Source: a virus. Taken from it: a stretch of 23,009 bases of DNA. The stretch's first letter is position 1. The number at the start of each line of letters is the position of its first letter. The notes below the pieces were generated by a model. It was not told the DNA's origin and ran no database searches. It saw only the letters and a list, made by a program, of their open reading frames with translations. Shown here piece after piece: positions 7,901 through 14,037 of this stretch. A program made the translations under genes and the position numbers. The stretch spans positions 1 through 23,009 of the IMG/VR virus record IMGVR_UViG_3300030085_003204. One strand, 5' to 3'.

Positions 7901-8241
7901 TCAGTTTTTTTTAATGCTTTTAAAAAATCTTCTCCTACTAATTCAAGTCCTACTAGCCCGTCTCTGTTTCTGTCATTAAATACTGCTAAATCATGAAATG
8001 CTGTCGTTATATCATTTGAATCGGCAAACCTTTTGCCATCAAAAATAAAGCCAGAAATTCTAGCATCTGAAATTATTTTATCGGGTTTATCTTCTGGGTC
8101 AACAAACTCAGCATCTCGCCTTTCAGCTTCAGCCGCCGCCGCCTTCCAGTCTCTAGACTTATGCTCTTCTTCGATGCGTGCGGTTATTTGTTTGCCAGTT
8201 GGAACATCAAAAAGGTTTATTGTTTTACATGGAGTTGCCAT
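4975..8241 (-). CDS. Large virion structural protein, probable baseplate component
   Basis: A 1088-residue protein with no family I can name. Its ATG follows the LysM protein's stop by one base, and its GGAGG ribosome site lies in that gene's last codons. Visible regions: an N-terminal stretch with DRNRDGLVGLELVGEDFL near residue 90; an Ala/Glu/Lys coiled coil at about 214-260; a beta-rich section (about 280-520) with paired strands; a helical, acidic middle with a short hydrophobic segment (LGVLAAVTSPAVLISNL); and a beta-rich end with FLNVHAFPGTYIFVEP and DLTDLGIGGYHMII before a charged tail. The hydrophobic segment could cross a membrane, as in some injection proteins, but is short. The place between LysM/gp53-like and other tail genes suggests a baseplate or hub part; this is inference. 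One of the most AT-rich genes of the window (14 G+C in the 60 bases at 6541). Confidence 0.75.
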   Translation of the reverse strand: MATPCKTINLFDVPTGKQITARIEEEHKSRDWKAAAAEAERRDAEFVDPEDKPDKIISDARISGFIFDGKRFADSNDITTAFHDLAVFNDRNRDGLVGLELVGEDFLKALKKTDINPVWLNPERKEGSHIVNIGQRSIDLGLYEIYLDKPESGTSAEEFKSDLVDALKRSNFFKLADLSCDPGKLGEEIEELYDLGIKALVALETGPDSGLTMQEIREASKSKEAAEAAAAKLKAIEEEAAAREEAVAEASKNEKSLKEQCIMLATIFQLAGLHIASFPNKKLPFFNGYEYNAVLPVEGEPFGFINKLTQSPSFRNFFEAENKQLAHLQPMIRLFKVAPNDDGKEVELEFPFDTFASKDDVSEIYSNRNRRGFGANIKNFTFAYDGSNPFSVKKSIKAKLSIKANNFSELLRPRGSSGLRYIDLALKTGKAVKEKTGDPELDFRIKALIGLSLPPRTERISNYSDIQGAVNDNFVTLNLTPVTHQFNFDETGAVEFTVDYYAYIEEYFDKPRMNIFSDTSINKRLIERDLAFKTLAKDCGGDNAEKISEFKQQESEKIKSDKLEALKFLTSKMIESGILYYLNLTVEEFNTIAEKGPFFKLGDITSKVSKNSTAAANVAADMAEAWKELEPEKTEEESEGILDSIADAGEQIVDAAKSYYDEYGALGVLAAVTSPAVLISNLTAGPAGKKLAESIFPSSEEARPVSPQNKTIAFFFLGDLIDLILKEMQMNFESLTISDSFSLAGGSSVALNQTLLSEERKKIKSSIEQLKKMRIVLGPMKLINHADTNQSANISFADLPISLSYFNEWLTEKMLAKDSAEYTLTQFITNLMNNLVKTFLNDDSCYDFNIKQKTRVFQSTITSYRQFIKNNEERDKQDDITRQMNKTSRRLNIDKASRPVLNISGHRTLASANLGADRENHFFIFYAGRTTPSDMMTGNKKDDEDGGIYHYILGRDVGIVKNISLSKTDSPGLKEVRFEKEGYQGLSQLREIYDVNIDSFLNVHAFPGTYIFVEPRGFSPDLGKYDKKQFDLTDLGIGGYHMIIGSEHEIAPGTMKSTLKAKWVQGLDADNKENQDNNTSPKKCKSIY

Positions 8242-8242
8242 A

Positions 8243-8578
8243 TTATACCTCCAATACCCTAATAATTTCCTCTAGATTTAAAGGTATATCAAGAGTGTCT
8301 CCAATTTTTGCGTTTGCTTCTGTTGGATAGCCATTATACCAAGCTATAATCCACCATAGTTGGGGATCGTTATAATATGTGTGCGCGAGTTTATAAAATC
8401 TATCACCGTATTTCCAAATGTGGGTATCAGTGGCCAGACCTATTCTTTCAAAAATTTCTGGATTTTTTAGAACAACGGTATTCATTTGCTGGATAGCTTT
8501 TACTCCTCTCATTTGTGTAAGAGGGGAGTAAAAATCTGAGTTATTATTTGCTACTGTTACATTAGTGTATCTTGACAT
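8243..8578 (-). CDS. LysM-type baseplate wedge protein, T4 gp53-like
   Basis: A 111-residue protein. The frame could begin at a TTG at 8581, but the ATG at 8578 overlaps the previous stop as TGATG and has GGAGG nearby, so I choose it. The centre and end form a LysM-like module: HIWKYGDRFYKLAHTYYNDP, then WWIIAWYNG, then IGDTLDIPL, the usual 'starts with a G-D-x-x-x-x-I-A, ends with a G-x-x-L-x-I-P' plan. In T4-like phages gp53 carries a LysM-type domain that locks baseplate wedges together around the hub. Shorter than T4 gp53 (196). Its place next to the gp48/54-like gene fits. A generic LysM tail protein is the alternative name for the same job. Confidence 0.75.
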   Translation of the reverse strand: MSRYTNVTVANNNSDFYSPLTQMRGVKAIQQMNTVVLKNPEIFERIGLATDTHIWKYGDRFYKLAHTYYNDPQLWWIIAWYNGYPTEANAKIGDTLDIPLNLEEIIRVLEV

Positions 8579-9672
8579 CAATAATCCTCCACATAGTAAT
8601 CGACGGCTTGATTAACAGAAGCGGCTTCAGCTTCAGAAACTCCGTCTGAGGCATCGGCTCCAAACGCCGCCGCTACGTAACCACCCATCGCAGAGGCAAC
8701 ATAGGCAGCCTTCGAAGTGGGATCGCTTGGATCTCCATATTTGCCTTTTGCCATTTTTCTTGCGTCCCTTTTCAGCCTAGCATCTCCAAACATGCCGCCA
8801 TATCTTGCCTCTGCATTGGCAAGCGCGGCTTCTGCCTTGGCTCTTTCATCTTTCTTTCTCTCTAGTGCAGAATATGATGCCCCGGCAGGTGCTGCATCTT
8901 CATCTGCCGATTGTGCACCGTATGGAAATTGTTTGCCTTCTCCAAACGTATCTTCATCCCAGCCCAAATGATGCTCATGAATTGGAGAAAAGCCGCCGAT
9001 ATTAACTTCAATTAATTTTGGTAAAATAGTGCCATCTGATTTTTGAAATACGCCTTTATCACCTTCAAGGTTAAAATTAAATGTTACGTCATTGCAAAAA
9101 CCAAGCATACCGTCCCCGCCAGGACCATAACTGCTATATATATCTTTTGGTCCGCCCCCGACGTTACTAACTGAGTCAACGGTTGTTTGTAAAAGGTTCA
9201 TTACTTTTAGTCTCAATAGTGGTCCTTGAGAAAGTGTTCTAACTGGAAATTTGTCTGTGCCAAAATTACTGTAATTTGGATACATAAATTGTGATAATTG
9301 TTGTGCTTTTGCAAGATTTTCGTATGCCTCACTCTCACTAGCGGCGGGCATTTGGAAACCGATAGAAATTCTTCTTGTTGTTTGTTTAAAATTATAAAGA
9401 GGATCTGCCCTGCCATATACTGGTTCAGAATTCCAGTCTTGAGAAAAAGTATCATTAAATGCGGTCAGGAAAGCTTTAAACTTTATTATTTTACCAGAGG
9501 GCACATGTTGTATTGTAATAACAAAATTTCTTTGTGCAAGGGCGTCAGCACCATCTGCAAAGAAAAACTCTTTTCCACCTACTTCATTGGCTTTATATTT
9601 TTCAGCAGTAAAAAGTTCATCCATTTTAGCCCGTCTTTGTTCTTCGGGTGTTTTTTCTTCTTCTTTCGACAC
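8578..9672 (-). CDS. Baseplate/tail-tube protein, T4 gp48/gp54-like
   Basis: A 364-residue protein with a GTG start whose G is also the last base of the tape measure stop (TAGTG), and GGAGGGG upstream. The core (about 50-230) is a beta-rich tube-like domain: FVITIQHVPSGKIIKFKAFL, then DWNSEPVYGRADPLYNFKQT and RRISIGFQMPA, followed by a helix with NLAKAQQLSQFMYPNY. The phrase 'E-x-V-Y-G-R-x-D-P' is one I know from proteins that start the tail tube on the baseplate in T4-like phages. The C-terminal 90 residues are Ala-rich, charged and probably flexible. T4 gp48 is also about 364 residues, though equal length alone proves little. In T4, gp48 and gp54 cap the hub and start tube polymerisation. 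The gp48 versus gp54 choice is not resolved here. Confidence 0.6.
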   Translation of the reverse strand: MSKEEEKTPEEQRRAKMDELFTAEKYKANEVGGKEFFFADGADALAQRNFVITIQHVPSGKIIKFKAFLTAFNDTFSQDWNSEPVYGRADPLYNFKQTTRRISIGFQMPAASESEAYENLAKAQQLSQFMYPNYSNFGTDKFPVRTLSQGPLLRLKVMNLLQTTVDSVSNVGGGPKDIYSSYGPGGDGMLGFCNDVTFNFNLEGDKGVFQKSDGTILPKLIEVNIGGFSPIHEHHLGWDEDTFGEGKQFPYGAQSADEDAAPAGASYSALERKKDERAKAEAALANAEARYGGMFGDARLKRDARKMAKGKYGDPSDPTSKAAYVASAMGGYVAAAFGADASDGVSEAEAASVNQAVDYYVEDY

Positions 9673-12224
9673 TATACAGCCCCTCCTCTACCTGCGGCAG
9701 CTTCCATCGCTTTACCGCTTATAAGTTTTACTGTCCTTTGATCTAGTTGCTTACCATCTAATTCTAGATTTATATTTACAACATAAGGCTTTTGGCTTGA
9801 AGCTTGCGCAGTTGCAGGTGGTGCCGCTTGATTGTTTACACCAAAAACAACCCCAGCAACAGCAGCCGTCGTCATAGCAGCAGCGGCAGTCTTCATAGAG
9901 GTTTGGAACTCAAGATTCTTCTTTGTTGGAATTGCTGTTATAGCCTCTGTTACTTTTCCAAAAGCCTCTGCTGTATCATTGCCCATCATGGCTGCTGCTG
10001 CGCCCATTGCAAGGAATAAAGGAACCGCCATGGCAATTCCAGAAAGCGTAAGTGGGTTAGCAAAAACGGCCATTGAGGCAGCGATGCCGCCCAATACGAT
10101 AGGTAATAGTAGAAGTGATACCGAGACCTCTCCAAGTTTTCCAAGAGATTCTATAAGATATGAAAATCCTACCGCTGCCGCAGCAATCGCGCCACCCATC
10201 ATCAAAATAGCTCCACCAACTGCCAAAATCACACCAACACCTGCGGCGGTTAGCGCCGCTTGCGGACCGGCAACTAAGGCTATCAATAAGGCCATTAGGA
10301 CACCAAACGCGACTGTGAATGCAACAATGCCGGCAACTGCATACGGTGCCATTTTACCTAGGCCATCAAAAGATTTAACTAATTCTGCTACCCCAAGAGC
10401 AGCCAAGCCTACACCTGCTCCAATCATTAATACAGCAGCACCAAAGGCGAGCATGTTTTTGGCTGCGGCGCCTGCTACTCTGCCAGCACGTTTATTGGCT
10501 TTATTTTGTTTTTCTGTTAAAGTAACTGTTGTGCTCTTAATAACGTTGCCTTGTGCATCAACTATATTTTGTGTCTCTTTCGTTGTTGTTTCTGTTACTG
10601 TTTGCGCAATTGATTGTCCTTGTAACAGTAGTTGTCGTTTACGGAAAAATGTATCAAGTTTGATCGCGACGGTCCCTGCTTTAATCAGCAGGGCAACAAC
10701 ACCTAATATGGGCACAATAATTTTAAACGCTTCAATATTATCTGTTATTTTTTTCGTGAGAAATTCTAAACCACTGATAAGAGGCTCAAGTATTGGGATT
10801 GCCGACTGCAAGGCCATGTTTAGCCTATCTTGCATTGACGCAAGTTCTTGAGCACGTTTTTTTGCATCAAGCAACTCTTCACTGTTTTGGTTTACAGCAC
10901 CAGACACTAAATCCATATCTCCACTCATAAGAGCCGCTAGTTCGCCTACGTCTTTAAGCCCTAAAGAGTCTTTAAAGAAGTTCTTTTGGTAGTAAGACAT
11001 TTCATCAAATGAAAGTCCGGTATCCAGTATGGAGTCTCGAATCATTTCAAAACGCTCTGCGGGCTCTGTTGCCATCATTAGGTCCATGGCGTTTACAAAG
11101 TTACCACCAAGTGCAGCGTTTAATTTACCAGCCATGCCAGCCGCGCCCTCAAACGTATCAAATTGATTCGTTAGGTTTACGATTGATTCTATTGACATGC
11201 CTGTAACCTTGGCAGCTATCGCAAGGTCTTTAAAAGCTTTTGTGCCTTGGTCACCAAGTTTTGCGAGCATGTCACCAGCACCAGCAAATTGGCTTGCTAA
11301 CTCTGATGGCGCAACCCCAAGATCAGACGCAAACTTTGCAAGATCTTCCATATTGTCGCCTGCTTGCTCAACAGACATTCCCAAAGCCTTCGTTGAAAGC
11401 TGGATGGCACTAGCAAAGTCTTGGTTAGACACACCAAGCTTGGCCAACTCGGTCCCTTGAAGCGCTAGTGAGTCCCTAGCAGATTCAGATATAAGGGTAA
11501 AATCAGTAAAAGTAGTAAAAAGAGTTTGATTTGCCGCGATTACATCCTCCGTGGTTGCCCCAAACTCGCGTGCCTCTTCGTATTGTCTAGTTAGGGATGC
11601 GGCAAATTCAGCAGACGCGCCAGTTGTCTTCATAAACTCGACTTTCATATCAGCTACGGCAAAAGTTTGCTTAACAATTGAATCTGTAAATGCAGTTGCT
11701 GCTTTAGTAGCAAGCTGATCCATAGCTTCCATTCTATCAGCAGCGTCAGCGACAAGCAACATTGACTTCCCAACTTCAACAAAGTTTTTTGGATTTAGGG
11801 CGTCTTCAAGTTTAAAAGCATCTGCACCACCGAAGATATTGGAGAATGAATCTGCCAGACCCTCGGCGGCTTCATCAGCTTTCTCAACTTCTTTGGCAAA
11901 CTTTTCAGCTTGTAATACTTTTTCTTTTAATGCTCTTATTTCTTCAGCGGTAGCTTCACCTTTATTTATTGCCGTTTGAAGTTCTTTGTTTAATTCAGCC
12001 ACATACTTTTTTTGATTTTTTAATCTGTCTGAGTCTGTGCTAAATAAATCTTTATAAATGTCGTCAATCTCTTTGATTACATCTTTATATTCTTGCGCTC
12101 TACCGGTGTCATCATCGTCGGGAAAGCTAAGTCCTTCCGCTCCGGGGCTGCGGTCTCCAGCACGGCCGGACAAAACTTTAGTAAGTTTTTTCAATTCAGC
12201 TAAAATGTCTGCATCTAAAGCCAT
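9672..12224 (-). CDS. Tail tape measure protein
   Basis: An 850-residue protein, by far the most helical in the window. The N-terminal 130 residues are charged coiled coil (KNQKKYVAELNKELQTAIN). The centre holds Ala/Met/Asp-rich repeats of the tape-measure type, such as LGVSNQDFASAIQLSTKALG and LGVAPSELASQFAGAGDML. From about 490 to 760 come several hydrophobic stretches (IIVPILGVVALLI, MLAFGAAVLMIGAGVGLAALG, VGVILAVGGAILMMGGAIA), as expected of a protein that is expelled and may cross the host inner membrane. The end (VVNINLELDGKQLDQRTV) is a short beta segment typical of tape measures at the hub. The family sets tail length and fills the tube lumen. A candidate late promoter motif lies 22 bases upstream of the ATG, behind a terminator. 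The role matches T4 gp29 without clear sequence likeness. Confidence 0.85.
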   Translation of the reverse strand: MALDADILAELKKLTKVLSGRAGDRSPGAEGLSFPDDDDTGRAQEYKDVIKEIDDIYKDLFSTDSDRLKNQKKYVAELNKELQTAINKGEATAEEIRALKEKVLQAEKFAKEVEKADEAAEGLADSFSNIFGGADAFKLEDALNPKNFVEVGKSMLLVADAADRMEAMDQLATKAATAFTDSIVKQTFAVADMKVEFMKTTGASAEFAASLTRQYEEAREFGATTEDVIAANQTLFTTFTDFTLISESARDSLALQGTELAKLGVSNQDFASAIQLSTKALGMSVEQAGDNMEDLAKFASDLGVAPSELASQFAGAGDMLAKLGDQGTKAFKDLAIAAKVTGMSIESIVNLTNQFDTFEGAAGMAGKLNAALGGNFVNAMDLMMATEPAERFEMIRDSILDTGLSFDEMSYYQKNFFKDSLGLKDVGELAALMSGDMDLVSGAVNQNSEELLDAKKRAQELASMQDRLNMALQSAIPILEPLISGLEFLTKKITDNIEAFKIIVPILGVVALLIKAGTVAIKLDTFFRKRQLLLQGQSIAQTVTETTTKETQNIVDAQGNVIKSTTVTLTEKQNKANKRAGRVAGAAAKNMLAFGAAVLMIGAGVGLAALGVAELVKSFDGLGKMAPYAVAGIVAFTVAFGVLMALLIALVAGPQAALTAAGVGVILAVGGAILMMGGAIAAAAVGFSYLIESLGKLGEVSVSLLLLPIVLGGIAASMAVFANPLTLSGIAMAVPLFLAMGAAAAMMGNDTAEAFGKVTEAITAIPTKKNLEFQTSMKTAAAAMTTAAVAGVVFGVNNQAAPPATAQASSQKPYVVNINLELDGKQLDQRTVKLISGKAMEAAAGRGGAV

Positions 12225-12245
12225 ACAAATACCCTCACTTCATAG

Positions 12246-12254
12246 GTAAATAGT
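12246..12254 (-). promoter_or_regulatory. Candidate late promoter motif ACTATTTAC (tape measure)
   Basis: GTTACTATTTACCTATGAA on the minus strand, with the 9-base core 22 bases before the tape measure ATG and just behind a terminator. The same core and position recur at 19719-19727. Promoter function is inferred from repetition and placement. Confidence 0.5.
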
Positions 12255-12261
12255 AACGCCA

Positions 12262-12290
12262 TAAAAACGAAAGGCTGCGGGTGCAGCCTT
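12262..12290 (-). terminator. Rho-independent terminator before the tape measure gene
   Basis: On the minus strand AAGGCTGC, ACCC loop and GCAGCCTT form an 8-bp stem followed by TCGTTTTT. It starts three bases after the stop of the 75-residue gene and separates the tube/hub unit from the tape measure unit. Confidence 0.85.
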
Positions 12291-12293
12291 AGT

Positions 12294-12521
12294 TTAGTAT
12301 AATTTTTTCATCTGTTTTGGTTCGTTATGAGGAGTCAGCGTTTGTGAGTTTGAGCCGCGTCCTTTGGAGGCATTATCCATCGCTTCTTTCTCAGCTTCAA
12401 GTTGTCTTAACAGCCTCTCAACAAACCACTTTCTAAGCCCTACAGGCAGGTTGTAGGCTTCAGAAAAACTCCATCCACCTGAATACTTGAGGAAGAAAAA
12501 CTGCTCATATACGTTTTCCAT
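12294..12521 (-). CDS. Small tail assembly protein, perhaps gp51/chaperone-like
   Basis: A 75-residue protein. The frame is open to an ATG at 12593, but that would overlap 65 bases of the gp26-like gene and has no ribosome site, while ATG at 12521 lies 7 bases after that gene's stop behind GAAG. The start choice is therefore positional. It begins with an aromatic helix (YEQFFFLKYSGGWSF), then EAYNLPVGLRKWFVERLLRQL, and ends in a polar tail (SNSQTLTPHNEPKQ). The 'LP-x-x-x-R-x-W' helix is found in small proteins beside gp26 in T4-like phages, and in tail assembly chaperones placed before the tape measure in other phages. Both readings fit the location. T4 gp51, a hub assembly factor, is the nearest named candidate, and I hold that only weakly. 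Confidence 0.6.
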   Translation of the reverse strand: MENVYEQFFFLKYSGGWSFSEAYNLPVGLRKWFVERLLRQLEAEKEAMDNASKGRGSNSQTLTPHNEPKQMKKLY

Positions 12522-12528
12522 ATATTCT

Positions 12529-13362
12529 TCAGTTAGACCAAAAGAAATCCGCTGAAAGCGGAACCTCCATCTCTTGCTCATGAGAACACTCACTACACTC
12601 GAAATGCTGAGTTAAGTCAACATTTGGTGCAGCAAGACGATAGGCAAGTCGCAAATGGCGGGAGTCAATTGATGGGACATTATCAATAAAGTATTGCTTT
12701 GCTTGCATTGAACTATCTCCGTTTAAAGAAACTACAATGGCTGCAATCTGTCGTGTAATGTTTTTTTCTTTTTTGGTCTTTCTATCACTTTGTAAGCCTG
12801 ATAGGAATGATTTTTCATCTCGGCCATTCAATAATCTAAACTGAACGTCAACACCGGTCCGTGGCAAAGTGACATTAAATGTGCCATCATCATTTGTTTG
12901 TACACCAAGGTCTCTAGCATCAGCACCATCATAAATAATTGCTTGATTTAGGTCAAAAGAGTATTCTTGGGTGGTGCCGCAACTCGGACAAGCAACTTTA
13001 GTTTCATACATATTGCCATAGCCTGATACTCTAGTAGCAACTATGATAGCGTTACGGTCACCAACAAAAAGAGAGTCGGGATCAATTGCTTTATTGACAA
13101 TAAGACTAGAAATAACTCTATCTAATGCAACACCTTTCTTTAAGAGTGTTCTTGAAGTAAGCATATCCTCTTCTTTTGCCGTCATTTGACGAATCTCAAT
13201 GGAGTCTTGTCCATGAAGAGGATGACTTTCAGGATAAAATCTACCCTGAGATGGTAGTTCGACAAACTCTGTTGGAACTACAAACGAAAAACCGCCAGTC
13301 TGTGCTGGTGGCTGGGTGTCTTGGTGTTGTGAGCCACCAAGACGGTCTCTGTTTCTTGACAA
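12529..13362 (-). CDS. gp26: Baseplate hub protein, T4 gp26-type, with zinc-ribbon cysteines
   Basis: A 277-residue protein read from a TTG start at 13362 behind GAGAGGTG. No ATG offers a better fit because conserved sequence begins soon after. The N-terminal 25 residues are polar and Gln/Gly-rich. Then come FVELPSQGRFYPESHPLHG and IRQMTAKEEDMLTSRTLLKK, the strongest hallmarks of the T4-type baseplate gp26 family. CPSCG in the middle and CSEC near the C-terminus pair up as a likely zinc ribbon. In T4, gp26 belongs to the baseplate hub assembly set and is about 208 residues, so this version is longer. It follows the tube gene with a 29-base gap and is followed by the small assembly gene. Confidence in the family is good. 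The exact job in this phage is inferred. Confidence 0.8.
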   Translation of the reverse strand: MSRNRDRLGGSQHQDTQPPAQTGGFSFVVPTEFVELPSQGRFYPESHPLHGQDSIEIRQMTAKEEDMLTSRTLLKKGVALDRVISSLIVNKAIDPDSLFVGDRNAIIVATRVSGYGNMYETKVACPSCGTTQEYSFDLNQAIIYDGADARDLGVQTNDDGTFNVTLPRTGVDVQFRLLNGRDEKSFLSGLQSDRKTKKEKNITRQIAAIVVSLNGDSSMQAKQYFIDNVPSIDSRHLRLAYRLAAPNVDLTQHFECSECSHEQEMEVPLSADFFWSN

Positions 13363-13391
13363 TTTACACCTCTCGTTTTATATTGTCTATA

Positions 13392-13976
13392 TCAAACTTG
13401 GAAGAACTCGCGACCACCGCCGACCACGGCAGAGGACTCAGTTGCTGTCTCAACTCTTGCCCAGTCGTACTGAAGTTCGACGGTAGTTTCGGTAAGATCA
13501 TCACCGCCATACTGTAGATCTCCAAACTTAACGTCTTTGATGTAAGCATTCCAAAGAGTCCAAGTTTCAAGTGGGTTACCGTCAGAGTCAATCTGAGTTA
13601 TGATAACTGTTCCAAGTGCGCCTGCCGCCTTGGCCTTTGAAATAGAGCCAAGGGAAGTAGCATCAGTTGGTGGAGAATAACCTGAAGAGACAAGAATATC
13701 AGAAAGTGTCGCAGTCATATCTGGCTCAACTGGGTCAACCATCGTTACTGAAATAGTGTTCCAAGTGACTGAGCCTGGGTAATAGAAAGTATGATTCAAA
13801 TACTTGTGCTCAGAACTATTAACTGCAAAAGAAGGCTTTGCAGCGGTTTTAGCGTACCAAAGAAGTGCGCCACCCTGAGCAGCATTAATTCCTTGGAATT
13901 CTACAGTAAAGCGAAACTGTCGCTTTGGATCTTTAAGGGTTGTGTCTTGTCCGAAGTTGGTTGACCAAAATGGCAT
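13392..13976 (-). CDS. gp19: Tail tube protein, T4 gp19-like
   Basis: A 194-residue protein, somewhat longer than T4 gp19 (163). AGGAGAA lies before the ATG. Seen: a tube-type beta fold opening with RQFRFTVEFQGI, then AKTAAKPSFAV, HTFYYPGSVTWNTISVTMVDP and, after a small insertion, WTLWNAYIKDVKFGDLQYGGDDLTETTVELQYDW in consecutive strands. The 'Y-P-G-x-x-x-W-x-x-x-x-V-T-x-V-D-P' phrase and the 'I-x-x-V-x-F-G-x-L-x-Y' phrase are typical of gp19. It polymerises as rings that form the inner tube through which DNA passes. Its place right after the sheath gene is that of T4. A candidate late promoter motif lies 27 bases upstream, fitting the high amounts needed. Confidence 0.9.
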   Translation of the reverse strand: MPFWSTNFGQDTTLKDPKRQFRFTVEFQGINAAQGGALLWYAKTAAKPSFAVNSSEHKYLNHTFYYPGSVTWNTISVTMVDPVEPDMTATLSDILVSSGYSPPTDATSLGSISKAKAAGALGTVIITQIDSDGNPLETWTLWNAYIKDVKFGDLQYGGDDLTETTVELQYDWARVETATESSAVVGGGREFFQV

Positions 13977-14002
13977 TTGTTAGGTTCTCCTGTGATTCAT
14001 AA

Positions 14003-14011
14003 GTAAGTAGT
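14003..14011 (-). promoter_or_regulatory. Candidate late promoter motif (tube gene), one mismatch
   Basis: CCTACTACTTACTTATGAA on the minus strand differs by one base from the ACTATTTAC core and keeps the TATGAA flank seen at 12246. It lies 27 bases before the tube ATG. Confidence 0.4.
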
Positions 14012-14015
14012 AGGT

Positions 14016-14031
14016 GGGGGCAAAAGCCCCC
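14016..14031 (-). other. GC-rich hairpin between sheath and tube genes
   Basis: A 6-bp GGGGGC/GCCCCC stem with a 4-base loop follows the sheath stop by 6 bases. On the minus strand no T-run follows, while the plus strand has GTTTTATC. It may partly terminate, protect the sheath mRNA 3' end, or stop antisense transcription. Confidence 0.6.
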
Positions 14032-14037
14032 GTTTTA

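Noticed and set aside
9832-10851. Plus-strand 339-residue open frame opposite the tape measure gene
   Set aside because: It is an Ala/Pro-rich mirror of the Ala-rich tape measure codons, lacks a ribosome site or recognisable domain, and runs against every supported gene.
12522-12593. N-terminal extension of the small assembly protein to an ATG at 12593
   Set aside because: It reads through the conserved cysteine-rich end of the gp26-like gene in another frame, with no ribosome site.
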